A stretch of 64,000 nt of DNA, from positions 95,584,948-95,648,947 of the forward strand of contig CM024755.1 in NCBI GenBank assembly GCA_014218235.1. The letters run 5' to 3'. This document shows, piece by piece, positions 25,670 through 36,055 of this stretch. The notes under the pieces are model-generated. The model worked only from the letters and a program-made list of their open reading frames with translations. It was not told where the DNA came from and did not search any database. The stretch is from Colocasia esculenta (Eukaryota; Streptophyta; Magnoliopsida; Alismatales; Araceae). Within the stretch, counting starts at the first letter, position 1, and each line of letters starts with the position of its first letter. The position numbers and the translations under genes are program-made.

Positions 25670-26150
25670 CAGACGTCGCACTTAAGAGACAGTACACGGT
25701 TCAAATACAAGTTCACTGTGAAACAGCAAATCGAGATGGACCTGTCCGTCTTCTTCATGTCGCGACAGGTCAATATGTTGCTATGACCTTTAAAACGCGA
25801 CGGCCTTTTCAGTCGCCTTCATAACGCGACTGCCAATGGGTCGCAATGACCTAGAATCGTGATGTCTCGATACGTCACGTTCTATAGGGGGTTTCAAAAT
25901 CTGCATATAAAAACTATGTGAAAAATAAGGGCGGGAAAACTAGTCAAATCGCGACGGCATGTCTGGTCGCGTTCTACACCGACGTTGAAGTCCAAGCGAC
26001 ACATAGTTCCATATGTCAGAGCTGTCAGGTCAAACACATAAATGCAACATGGTGTTCAGTCGCCTTTCAGGTAAATGCGATAGGGTTGTATGTCGCGTTC
26101 ATGTAGTGAAGAACGCGACGACTGGAGTGGTCGCGTTCATGGATCTTGCC
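25670..26150. promoter_or_regulatory. CGCGAC motif cluster in gypsy 5' LTR
   Basis: Six exact AACGCGAC/GTCGCGTT copies near 25795, 25820, 25965, 26093, 26110 and 26128, plus GTCGCGAC near 25756. The cluster is the partner of 14690-15150. Most motif sites are kept while neighbouring bases differ, although some have decayed in one copy. Confidence 0.45.
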
Positions 26151-27096
26151 CGAAAACGGTGTAAACGATGCAGTTCCTTATGATTGGCCTATAACTCAAA
26201 ATACAGAGGTCCTTGGACAAATCTTTGAACATGAAAAGTGTAGAGGACAACGAGTAGAAGAGGACTATGGCTTTGGTTTGACCCAATTTGACCTCGGTAA
26301 GCGTGAAACATAGTACGAACACAAAAAGCCCTAAACATATGCGACTGTTGGAAAATGCTTAATACGACTAGCATGATTGAAAATTAGGAAAATAGATGCA
26401 TATGAAACTAGACTCGATGCTCTTTCTTGTGGTATGTGCCATGTTTAGTTTAAGCCTGAGAACACTACCTTTGATCGATGCTAAGCAAGTCTTCTGCAGG
26501 TCGATGCAGAACAACAGCAGCAGAAGATGGCTTCGATTAGGGAGATCTCCTCCTCCTCTAGTGCTATAGAGTACTCCTCATGACCCCTGCTAATGGTAAC
26601 GCGTCCCCAAGGGTCTTAGAAAGTGTATTTAATGTCTAGGGTTTTTTAGTAGTCCTAATGTGTCTAGGAAAGGGAAATTTCTGAGTTTTGATAAACCCCT
26701 TACATAGTTTTGAGGATTCCCATCCCATTTAGAGTGTGTGAGCTATTTGGAACCTCCTAGTAATGGTTAGGCACGAATTTGGGTTGCTATATAATGCTAA
26801 TTGCATTTTCTTTTGCCATAATTGCCCCTTCTATTTTTTTTTCCCTATTAGGGTTATGAATTTTAGGGATTTCTTCTTGTTGGGTTCTTGTTCTTTGGGC
26901 TAAGAGTGTTTGTTTGCCAAAAATTATCCACTAGTTTTTTGTCTTAATAGAAGACTAACCATGGAATTTATTTCATTTTAAGCTCACCTATCGCTTATAT
27001 GATCATGACACATATTTAAACCACTTTGATAAATATGAAAAATATTATTTTCAATTTATCTTTTATTTTAAATCACTAAAATTATGGGGTGCTACA

Positions 27097-30000
27097 GCTC
27101 ATGGGTGAACTCCCAAGTCCATTGGAACTATGAAATAGGGAGTTAAGTTTGCCCTCAGGTCAGGCAGGAACATTGTTAGAATTCACATCCACTCCAGTCG
27201 TCACGATTTTTAAGCTTCATTCTGACTCGTGTTTTGCATGGTAAGGTGATTTGTGCCGAAACAAATCGATGTGATTCGTGCTGTTATGCACGTTTGGTTA
27301 ACCTAACACCAATTGTCATGCTGGTTATTTCAATATTTGTGCTTTATGATTATGCATGCCATTTCTAATCAGTCTTTGAGTGTAGGCTCAGATGTGCATT
27401 CTACCTTGTATATGTTATACTTTATTAAAACATATCAAGGACCTCGAGACTCTGATGAATCTAAGATTTGAGTTCCCCTCCATTAAAAAAAAAGTGATAA
27501 TTTCATAGAATTCTTAGTCTTGAGGATAGGCTATTACGCTTTGCACATGCAGACGATAGATCCACTCCTGGAAAATTTAGTGTCTTGATGTAATGCAACA
27601 TCATGACCATAATATCCTTGATTATTATATATTTTGGATTTGTTTTAATATTTTTCTTTTATCTCAGCATGCATTATATAGGTTTTTTAGCGTACAGTTG
27701 GAGAAACACTCTCGTGCTTAAACGAGGAGAGTCACTTGATCTTAATTCCAATTAACATGAAATAGTCCACTCTAAGTCTAGTACTCAGCCATCTTGTTGT
27801 TGCTTTGGGACTACCTTTTAGGAAACCCCTTGTTATGAATTTCCTATATCATTTCATCATTTTTCCTCTAATCCACCTTGGCTGCAGCACATCCACAAGC
27901 TAGTAGACGCTCCCCAAAGGTGAAACCTAGGATTGTGTCCTTGGGTACTTCCCACATGTTGAAAGTTGATCTTTCTCCCTTCGTGCCCACGTGCACACCT
28001 TTCATTTTGTCCAAACATTTGGTATCTCCTAAGGCTTTCCTAAGCTACTTTATTTTGAGCTGAAGAACAACTCCTATCATATGGTGTCAAAGATGGTCTT
28101 ATCACACCTTGGCATCTCCTTTTCAGTCATTCCACTACATTCGTTTCACTCCATTGCTCTCATTTCATGTCTCTACGTCTCATTTCTTTTCAAAGTAGAC
28201 GTCAAGGTGAGGTAGTTGTAGACATGCTAATTTTGACATCATACTGAGCAAATTTCATATTATAAAGTAATGCCTCAAAGTGGTTCTCTTCATTTAATCA
28301 TTTAAGTGTTTTCTTATTTTTCTAGATTTGAGGAATTTTTCTTATGGACCAATAACAGTCAGGTTGAGTGTTAAAATCCGCGTCAGACACAGAGGTTGTG
28401 CTTCATCTTCCATATCCACTACTTGTCAAGTCATCCCGATTATGCTTCAATGTTTGATTATGACAAGTTCCATATTCGTGATTGGTCAAGTTGACACCTT
28501 TCAAAGTTTCCATAATTTAATTTTGGCACTTTCCAAAAAAATTTTTGGAAACAAAATCTTGCCAAAATATGTCCACGTCTACTCACCTGGATGCTATTTT
28601 GACTTTCTTACATTGATATGATTGACTTCTAAAATAATAATCAAAGCTTCCAAAGGGCGTCTGTAGATGGTCTTTTTCGATGACGAATGTCCACCGTCAC
28701 GTTGGCGAAAACATGTGAATTGAGAAATGATGAGTGATCGCCAGGGACTTTTTACCTCCGCCCGGTGGAGATGTGATCATGTAATGCTTCAATGTGGAGA
28801 TGATGGGTTCTTCACTCCTCCTCCTTCGGCCGGCCAAAGGGTGAGGGCTCCATAGTGTAGCTTCAGTTTCCCTACAAAAGAAACAAGCACAAAAGACTCA
28901 TTAGACTGAAAATTATGGTAGCATGTGCTCACATATATGAAAACACACACAATAGGGGGGCATCTTACCAGTTGGAGGCTTGAGAAGGAAGACGGCCAAA
29001 CATTATGACCTCCTTCTTTCCTCCTTTTTTAAAAGAAACTCCTTCAGATGGTGTGGAAAAAAATGATTTACATGTTGCATGTGTGAGTAATATGCAGTGT
29101 GTATGACCACAAATGAGTAGAGAGAGAGAGAAAGGAAGAAAAGATAGCCCCTTATCTGGTAGGACGATAGTGGTGCAGTGCTGTGTTCGGTGGAGGAGGC
29201 AGCAGGGGCGAGCACGAGGGTCCGAGATGGAGCAGGGTGGTGTTTGCGATGGTGAGTGTGGGGCTGCTGTGTGGTTCTCCCAGAGACTGGGTGCACGAGG
29301 CCTGGCGTACTAGGTTGTCACGACCGAGGGAGGAAGGGTTGGCAAAAATCAGACAGTTCTTGGAAGCGACCTTCTTCTATCTATTGATGAGATCAGCCCT
29401 CCCACCTCCCCTATGGGTTGCAAGAGGTTGCTTTTATGTGAGAGCCAGACTGCCAGGATCCTGTGAAGCCCATGGGAAGTGGATGCACGAGGGAGAAAAC
29501 GTGGGTGTATGACCAAGTCTTTAGTGTAGAGCTAGTGAGTGCATAAGAGAGCAAGAGTTGTGGGGAGTTGGCATGATAGTCTCACCGAGGAGGAGATGGT
29601 GATGTGGGTGAAAGGGTGCGTGAGACGGGGAGGGGATAATGATGAATCCCGGGAGTGCTGCAGGAGTGATGGAGAGGAGGACCCGGTCTCATGGATTTTG
29701 TTGGGATGGTTGCCGTATGCAAGTGTTTGTGTGCATGGCATTCGTGTGAGGCCTTATGCAGGCTAGGTTCTGGGGGAATTTGTATGGTAGGCCACGTATG
29801 TATGTGCATGGGATGGTGGGGGCGTGTGGGGTTTAAATTGTTTATATTTTTTGGTCTATTTTATAACCGTATGGTGTTGGGTGTAAGTGGATTTAAATAT
29901 GTTTGGTTTCCATGGGGATGGGTTACGTGTTGATTTTTTATGGTGGTGTTGGGGGTTTGTGTTAATGTGGGTATGTGGATTAGATTTCATGGGTCTGTTG

Positions 30001-31100
30001 GTATTTTTTTATGGGTGGATTATGTGTATAGATTTGGTTTTATTTTATGTGGGTTTACGGGTTATGTAATGGGTATGCTTATTCTTATTCTTATTCTTCT
30101 TCTTCTTTTTAATGGGGTGGATTTTACATGGGATTTAGTTGTGGTTTTTTATTTTGAATTTTGTGAGATGGGTGACAGAGGTTTATGTTGTGGGTATGGT
30201 TGTTTATTATTATTATTATTATTATTATGTATTAGTGGTGGTGTTGGTTTTTATATTTATATGGGTTTGATTTTTTTAATTATTTTTAGTTCCCGAGTTT
30301 TAATCATAATAATGTGGGTCGATTTTTAAGTGTGAGTGGGTTTAGTTCGAGTTTGAGTTTAAGAATTTTGTGTTGGTTTTTAGTTGAACAAATTTTACAC
30401 GGGTATATTTTATTATTATTATTTGAGTTATTAATGTGGGTCTGGTTTTGGTTATGTGATTTTTAATTATTTCATATTTACATTTTAGGTGGGGTTAATT
30501 TATTTATGTGAATTTTATGGATTTAATGTATGAGATATAATTTAATTCTTGTTTTTTAAGGATTTAAATTGTTGTGTTATTTAATTATTTAATATTCATC
30601 ATGGGCTTTGTTAAGGTTGGTTTAAGTGGTTTTTAGCATGGCGTCAGGTACACACACAGAGGGGGTAGTGGAAGGTGGTAGAAATGGTGAACACACAAGC
30701 ACCGCACGCTAGGCAAGAGCTAACAATAGAAGAGGCTACCACCAGAGAAAAGTGTAGGTGACATACGACTGTGTCACCAAAAGTTCTTGACGACAATGAA
30801 TTTTGTAGCTTAAAATGACAGGTGACCAAGCTCTTGTCATCATAAATGGAGCAACGACAACCGGGCTTGCCGACAAGAGCACAAGCTACCCTGGAGATCT
30901 TAATGGAGATAACATTGCGCCTACCGAATAATGGTCCTAATGGGCTAAGGAAATGAGCCCTGTGAGGATGGTCAAAAAATTCGCGTCTACAACATCGTGT
31001 CATCTAGACGCATTTCAACCTTTCCATTTTCGGAATATGTTTAGCATCTATATCAATTTTGGAAATTCAAAATGCATGGTGGATCATCTGGATGTGATCA
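27097..31100. other. Non-coding, probably old LTR-like sequence
   Basis: No reading frame here has a recognisable domain. The short open frames at 27878, 28328, 29113-29766 and 30644-31003 lack motifs or homologues I can name. The segment 28690-28870 contains a GGCCGGCC palindrome and purine-rich phrases resembling LTR or leader sequence. The tract 29790-30620 is almost free of C on the plus strand. I can assign no gene. Confidence 0.5.
29790..30620. repeat. C-depleted, T/G-rich tract with TTA microsatellite
   Basis: By eye, C makes up roughly 4-5% of the plus strand between 29941 and 30480, while G is common. A TTA microsatellite lies at about 30204-30230 and a TTCTTA run near 30080. The long open frames here are a by-product of the skew and are not genes. 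Confidence 0.7.
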
Positions 31101-31217
31101 AGTGTTACTATTTTTTATGCGCCAATCGAAGTATGAAAGGTCTTAAAGTGCAGCAGCTTGCCAGGATGCGAATAACTTAAATAGCGACCATTGTGTTCGA
31201 CACGATTTAAAAGATTT

Positions 31218-31230
31218 ATTCCTATAAAAG
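31218..31230 (+). promoter_or_regulatory. TATA box of an LTR-like unit
   Basis: CCTATAAAAGACCCC is a strong TATA context, followed by a pyrimidine-rich leader. The gag start at 32882 lies downstream on the same strand once the LINE insertion at 31658-32783 is removed. It is read as the promoter of the gypsy-type element whose gag is at 32882-33466. Confidence 0.5.
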
Positions 31231-31657
31231 ACCCCCATGGCCACACTTTTTGATTTAGGATTTTGGGTTTTTTTGTGAGCCCAGATAGTATTTTTGTGTT
31301 CCCAAACTCTGAACTCTGAAATTTTAGAGAGAGAGGTCCCCAAGAAAGCTTCGAGTGCTCTTCAAATTGAGAGGCGGTTCTATCAGATCACCGACGTGGA
31401 CGTGCTTCATCGGAGGATGTAGGGGGAGTCTTCCAGAATGCCCTCAGCCCCCTCTGCCTATGCCACCACCTTCCTCTTTTTCCCTTCTCTTATTTTTTTC
31501 TATTTCATTTAATTCTCTCTTGCTAGTTGCATGCATCGCCCCTCTCTTTAGAGTATTTTGTCCTTTGTGTCATCTTCACATGATCATACACACACACACT
31601 CCCACATTCTTTAGGGGTTTTAAAACCTCCACAAGGTGTGTTCATGCCCATGCAACT

Positions 31658-32783
31658 TTTTTGTTTTTAAATATGGCCAAAGGAGAAGGTCGGGGCATCC
31701 TCACAATGTGAGAGGGCCACTACCATCACCGAGCGGCTAGGTATGTATATATGTGTGAGGTAGGAAAGAAGTACAAAATGGGCTAGGGCCTAATGGTAGG
31801 GCACCCTATCTTATCAAGGAGATAGGGACCCTTTACAAGAGTTGGATGCTCGGCCCAAGATTCCTAAATAATAAGATGTCTAGTGGTGCAGCCATATCCG
31901 GCTAGGGAGTGTGCCACTTGGTTGGCCTCTCTATGCACATGCGTGATTGTGGCCTTTGTTTCCTTGCATTGAATAACCAACTCACGCACGATACAAGATA
32001 ATTCCCATGGACAAGAAATCTGGCCTGTAACAATCTGCACTAAGGTGAGTGAATCAGATTCCACTAGCTCCTCCAACACTCCCTTGGCACAGCATAAAGT
32101 AAGACCGTCCCAAAGTGCCAAAGCTTCAGCAGCAATGCTAGAGTTGAGTCTTTGATAAGCTTTAGCAAATGCAAAGGAAATAGTGCCCATTTCATCCCAG
32201 AGAATGCCCCCTCCTCCTGCATCACCATATCTTGTTTTAAAGGCTCCATCAACGTTGAGTTTTAGTCTACCTGTTGGTGGGTTGAGCCATCTAACCATAG
32301 TGGGTCTGCTAGTTGTGGAGGTATTAGCCACAATACCAAACTAACGGAGTTCAGAGGATAGGTGTGGTGGAAGTTTCTAAAATTTGAGGGATACACTGAT
32401 AGTGCAAATTGAAAGCATGCACCTATTAATTATATGCTTGGAGGACATACATTGACCTTTAAAACTCACTGTATTTCTGTTGCACCAAAGTTCCTAGATG
32501 GCAGCCATGAATATGCAACACACTAGATGGCAGCCAATGGTGGATGGTTGTAGTTGTGTTAAGAAAAACATAATGCCATCAGCTACTAAAATAACAACGT
32601 CATGTTACTAAACTGTAAGAGTGCAAATAGGTCTGTCCACACTTTGCTAGTGATATCACCATGAAAGAAGAGGTGAAGGGCAGTTTCCACATAAGGATGT
32701 GGGCAGCAAGAGCATTTAGAGCAGTAAGGTACTCCCTTGGCCTTAATTGTCTCATCCATTGAGAGTGAATTAAACATTAGCCT
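31658..32783 (-). mobile_element. 5'-truncated L1-type LINE
   Basis: A minus-strand LINE 3' end of 1.1 kb. The T run at 31658 is its poly-A tail, and a 10 bp TSD CCATGCAACT flanks it (31648-31657 and 32784-32793). It shares its 3' end with the larger LINE, for example CACAATGTGAGAGGGCCACT, so both belong to one family. Only part of zf-RVT and the RNase H remain, the result of incomplete reverse transcription on insertion. Confidence 0.92.
31864..32331 (-). pseudogene. LINE RNase H domain, still open
   Basis: An uninterrupted 155-codon frame encoding the C-terminal RNase H of LINE ORF2. Marks are LKLNVDGAFK (first Asp), GGGGILWDEMG, AEALALWDGL (Glu), ESDSLTLVQI (second Asp) and HREANQVAHSLAGYG. 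The last catalytic position, usually Asp in VAD, is His here. Upstream, 32340-32783 holds the linker and the zf-RVT cysteines (CSKCSCC, ETALHLFFHG) with stops near 32334 and 32590. It is not an independent gene, since its start falls within the ORF2 frame. In LINEs this domain degrades the RNA of the RNA/DNA hybrid. Confidence 0.85.
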
Positions 32784-32881
32784 CCATGCAACTATTTTCA
32801 TTCACTTCTTTTGAGCATTGATACTACACAACTTGGTGTTCATTTGTTCTTTCTTGGTGGTTTCATTTTGATCTTATTTTG

Positions 32882-33466
32882 CATGGTAACCAAACGATCA
32901 AATTCTTCTTCATCGGCCGACCTATTGGAGAAGTAAGAGTCAACCCACGATCATCCCGTGCACTTCAAGCAAAGGTAAGCGATCTAACCTTTCTATTTCC
33001 TTCGGCACACACGTGTGCCTGGCGATCTCACTCCATATCTAGTGCGTACACACACTTTTCTTTATTTCTATTTCTTCATATCTTCATCATCTTTTTTTCC
33101 TTTTTCCTTCATTTTCCCACCTATCATTCTCATAAATATTTCTTCAATTTCTCTTTGTGGTTTTAAACACATCCACAAATTGTCGATCATGGTAATACAC
33201 CCGGGCAATCCATTTGTGCATTTGAAATAGTTCATGTACGAATCATCATTCTGGCAAGATAATAAAAAGGCTTTGGCATTTCTATTCAGAAGGTTATTAG
33301 ATGCTCGTGCACTGGAATGGCTCTACTCCATGGAACCTACTAATGCTAAAGACTTTGACATAGTTCAAAAAAGATTTTAGCAAAAGTATAGAGACCGGAT
33401 GGGTCATTCCCTGAAAATCACAGATCTGATAGCTGAGAAAATGAAGAATGATGATGACTATTTTTG
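32882..33466 (+). pseudogene. Gypsy-type gag fragment
   Basis: An ATG at 32882 opens with MVTKRSNSSSS and stops soon after. A gag core is read in one frame from 33189: NPFVHLK, a TAG, then FMYESSFWQDNKKALAFLF, RRLLDARALEWLYSMEP and DFDIVQKRF, a second TAG, and QKYRD. The pattern of a Trp in the middle and F..KY at the end fits the Retrotrans_gag domain of Ty3/gypsy and not the copia UBN2 gag. The region 32960-33188 between looks like a T-rich intron or leader. Same-frame reading continues directly into copia integrase sequence at about 33467. Confidence 0.55.
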
Positions 33467-35533
33467 GGCAAAAATAGTCAGCACTGTATGTCACATCATC
33501 AACATAGCAATGATCAAGCCCATTTTGAAGAAGACTGCTTATGAGTTGTACAAGATGAAGAAGTTCAATGTTAGTCATCTCAAGCCATTTGGATGTAAAT
33601 GTACATTCTCAACAATGGCAAGTCAAACATTGGTAAGTTGGATGCAAAATCTGATGAAGGTACGTTTCTTGGCTACACTTCTAAGCCTAGATGGTATAGG
33701 ATTTTTAATAAAAGAACTTTGATTATAGAACAAATAGTACATGTATTATTTGATGAAGCTAAACCCTCTTCCAAGAAAGAAGAGTATAGTGATGATGAAA
33801 CATGTGAAATAACAAAAGGAATGAAGAAAATAGAAGTCAAAGAACATGATGAAGATAGACCTTTGAAAGATTTGTGACAATAAGAACCATCTCATGAAGA
33901 TCTTCCAAATGAGTGGCGATATCAGAAAGATCATCCCAAGTAAAACATCATAGGAGATCCAAGTCAAGGGATAAGAACAAGAGATAATGTAATTCATTGT
34001 GATTATCTTGTTTTTGTCTCTCAAATTGAGCCTAGGGCAGTCAATGAGGCACTGATTGATGAATCTTGAATTTTGGTCATACAATATGAACTTAATCAGT
34101 TCAGGAGAAACCATGTTTGGACCCTTGTACCTAGACCATCCTGTCATAGGCACCAAATGGGTGTTTAGAAACAAAGTGGATGAGGTTGGTGTCATTACTA
34201 GGAACAAAGCTAGAATGGTAACACAAGGCTATTCCCAAGAGGAGGGCATATATTATAATGAAACCTATGCACCAATAGCCAGACTTAAGGCAATCATAAT
34301 TTTATTGGCATATGCATCTGCATTGGATTTAAAAATCTTTCAAATGAATGTAAAATCGGTATTTTTTAATGGTTTTATAAAAGAGGAAGTCAATGTAGAA
34401 CAACCTCCTAGTTTTGATGGCATAGACTATCCTAATCATGTTTTTAAAATGCATAAGGCACTTTATGGTCTGAAACAAGCACCTAAAGCTTGGTGTTAAA
34501 GACTAAGTGTATTTCTGTTAAACCATGGTTTTACTAGAGGTAAAATTGGTAGCACATTGTTCACTAAATCATGCTCTCATAACGGTTTAATTGTGCAAAT
34601 TTAAGTTGATGATATTATTTTCGGAGCTACTAATGAATCTCTTTGCAAGTATTTTGAAAAGTTGATGCAAGGAAATTTGAAATGAGAATGATGGGGGAAT
34701 TGACCTACTACCTTAGACTCCAAATCAAACAAGACAAGGAAGGAACCCATATAGTTAAACCAAATGCATCATAGATTTACTAAAGAAATTTGGATTTGAA
34801 AATGCCAAGCCTTTGAATACTCCAATGAGCACATCTACCAGGTTAGACAGTGATCCTCAAGGTAAGAAAGTGGATCAAAAACTATACTGAGGTATGATTG
34901 ACTCATTGCTCTACTTAACTTCTAGTAGACCAGATATTACTTTTAGTGTATGCATGTGTGCTAGATATCAAGCAGACCCTAGGGAAATCTCATTTAGTTT
35001 CAGTTAAAAGAATATTTAGATATCTAGCTAGTACATCTGAACTAGGATTGTGGTACCCAAAATCATGCAAACCCGAGTTAATTGAATATTTTGTTGCTGA
35101 CTATGCTGGATGTAAAGTGGATAGAAAAAGCACTAGTGGTTGTTGTCAATTTTTTACAAGATGTTTGATCTCTTGGTCTTCAATGAAGTAGAACTCAGTG
35201 GCCATGTCGACAACTGAAGCTGAATATGTCATTGTTGCACTCAACTACTATGCATCAAGCAGCAACTTGCGAATTATGGAATACACATCCAATCAGTACC
35301 CCTGCTTTGTGACAACACCAGTGCCATAAATCTCACCAAAAATCTAGTGCAACATTCCATAACTAAGCACATTAAGGTCATGTACCATTTTATTTGAGAT
35401 AATATAGCAAATGGTAATATAGATATTTCATTCATAGATACATCAAATTAGTTGGTAGACATCTTCACAAAAGCTCTACTTGAAGAGAGATTCACCCCTC
35501 TCAGAAGGGAACTCGACATATGCAATTTGTAGA
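33467..35533 (+). pseudogene. Copia (SIRE-like) integrase end, RT and RNase H
   Basis: The integrase C-terminal part begins WAKIVSTVCHIINIAMIKPI and continues with KFNVSHLKPFGCKC and, in another frame, DEGTFLGYTS. RT begins with GTKWVFRNKVDEVG near 34150, then ETYAPIARLKAI, FQMNVKSVFFNG, KALYGLKQAPKAW and VDDIIFGATNESL near 34600 (catalytic DD). RNase H has VADYAGCKVDRKSTSGCCQF and LISWSS near 35100-35190. Stops and shifts occur at 33630, 33875, 34497, 34600, 34770 and 35190. Everything upstream of the integrase tail is missing. It is closely related to the copia element at 62155-64000 but is more decayed. Confidence 0.88.
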
Positions 35534-36036
35534 AGATTTTTCTACAACACAGAACAATATTAAAATTTTCAAAGTTATTTAGAAAAATCCATGACTTCTT
35601 TTCAAAATCGTTGCATTCTTTTTATCAATTGGTACTTACTTGGTATCTTTATTTTACAATCGAAACACAACTAAAATACTTCTGTAATCGATGTGTTCCC
35701 AGCCTCTCTTATCCAAGTATTAACTTTCTATCTCTCTTCAGAAATTGAAAGAAACTATTCATTTTACTCTGATCAGTACCATATTTACATTCCCTTGTTT
35801 CTTTTCAAGAATTGGAAGATGATTCTTACTTACTCATTACTGACTAGTCTCCTACAATTGACTCTTCTATCTCTTAATATTGGCATGAACTTAGGGGGAG
35901 CCTTAGACTCAGGGGGACTCGTTGCCTCAAGGGGAACCTCCAATATTTTTAATATATCTCCTAAATTCTTTACCCCTCCTACTTACATTTCTCATTGGTC
36001 ATGATTATTTATTTACTCATCGTTTTTAGTTATTGA
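35534..36036 (+). other. Copia 3' untranslated spacer
   Basis: Between the end of RNase H and the polypurine tract. No envelope-like ORF is present, unlike the element at the right end of the window. A G-rich pocket (AGGGGGAGCCTTAGACTCAG) at 35893-35912 resembles a secondary polypurine tract. Confidence 0.6.
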
Positions 36037-36050
36037 CAAAAAGGGGGAGA
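36037..36050 (+). other. Polypurine tract, SIRE type
   Basis: Reads CAAAAAGGGGGAGA just before the LTR start TGTAACG. The same AAAAAGGGGGAGA occurs in the copia element at 58087-58100. Confidence 0.85.
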
Positions 36051-36055
36051 AATAC

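Larger units (their letters stand above)
1..27096 (-). mobile_element. Ty3/gypsy chromovirus, minus strand, with nested insertions
   Basis: A full LTR retrotransposon read from right to left. The 5' LTR is 21113-27096, the PBS lies near 21095-21110, gag-pol is 16446-20883, the PPT is 16431-16445, and the 3' LTR runs from 16430 down past the window start. The LTR pair is recognised because 1-553 matches 21871-22445 and ~14330-16430 matches ~22446-27096 once the insertions are removed. Over a ~290 bp stretch near 15131/26120 the two LTRs differ at about 10% of positions, so the element is fairly old. Pol order (protease, RT, RNase H, integrase, then a chromodomain-like tail) places it among chromoviruses. 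All frames are broken, so it cannot code for its own movement. About 760 bp of the 3' LTR should lie left of position 1. Confidence 0.9.
21113..27096 (-). repeat. Gypsy 5' LTR, interrupted
   Basis: Plus-strand ends are TGTCACATCCC at 21113 and GGTGCTACA at 27096, so in the element's direction it runs TGTAGC...GTGACA. Net length without the nested solo LTR and its duplicated 5 bp is about 3.1 kb. The host sequence after it starts GCTCA, the expected TSD; its partner lies outside the window. Confidence 0.9.

Noticed and set aside
29113..29933. Overlapping open frames as host genes
   Set aside because: Frames on both strands overlap, have no recognisable domain and reflect the low stop density of skewed sequence.
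33746..34207. Minus-strand ORF of 153 codons with hydrophobic stretches
   Set aside because: It is antisense to clear copia RT sequence on the plus strand; the hydrophobicity is a reading-frame effect.
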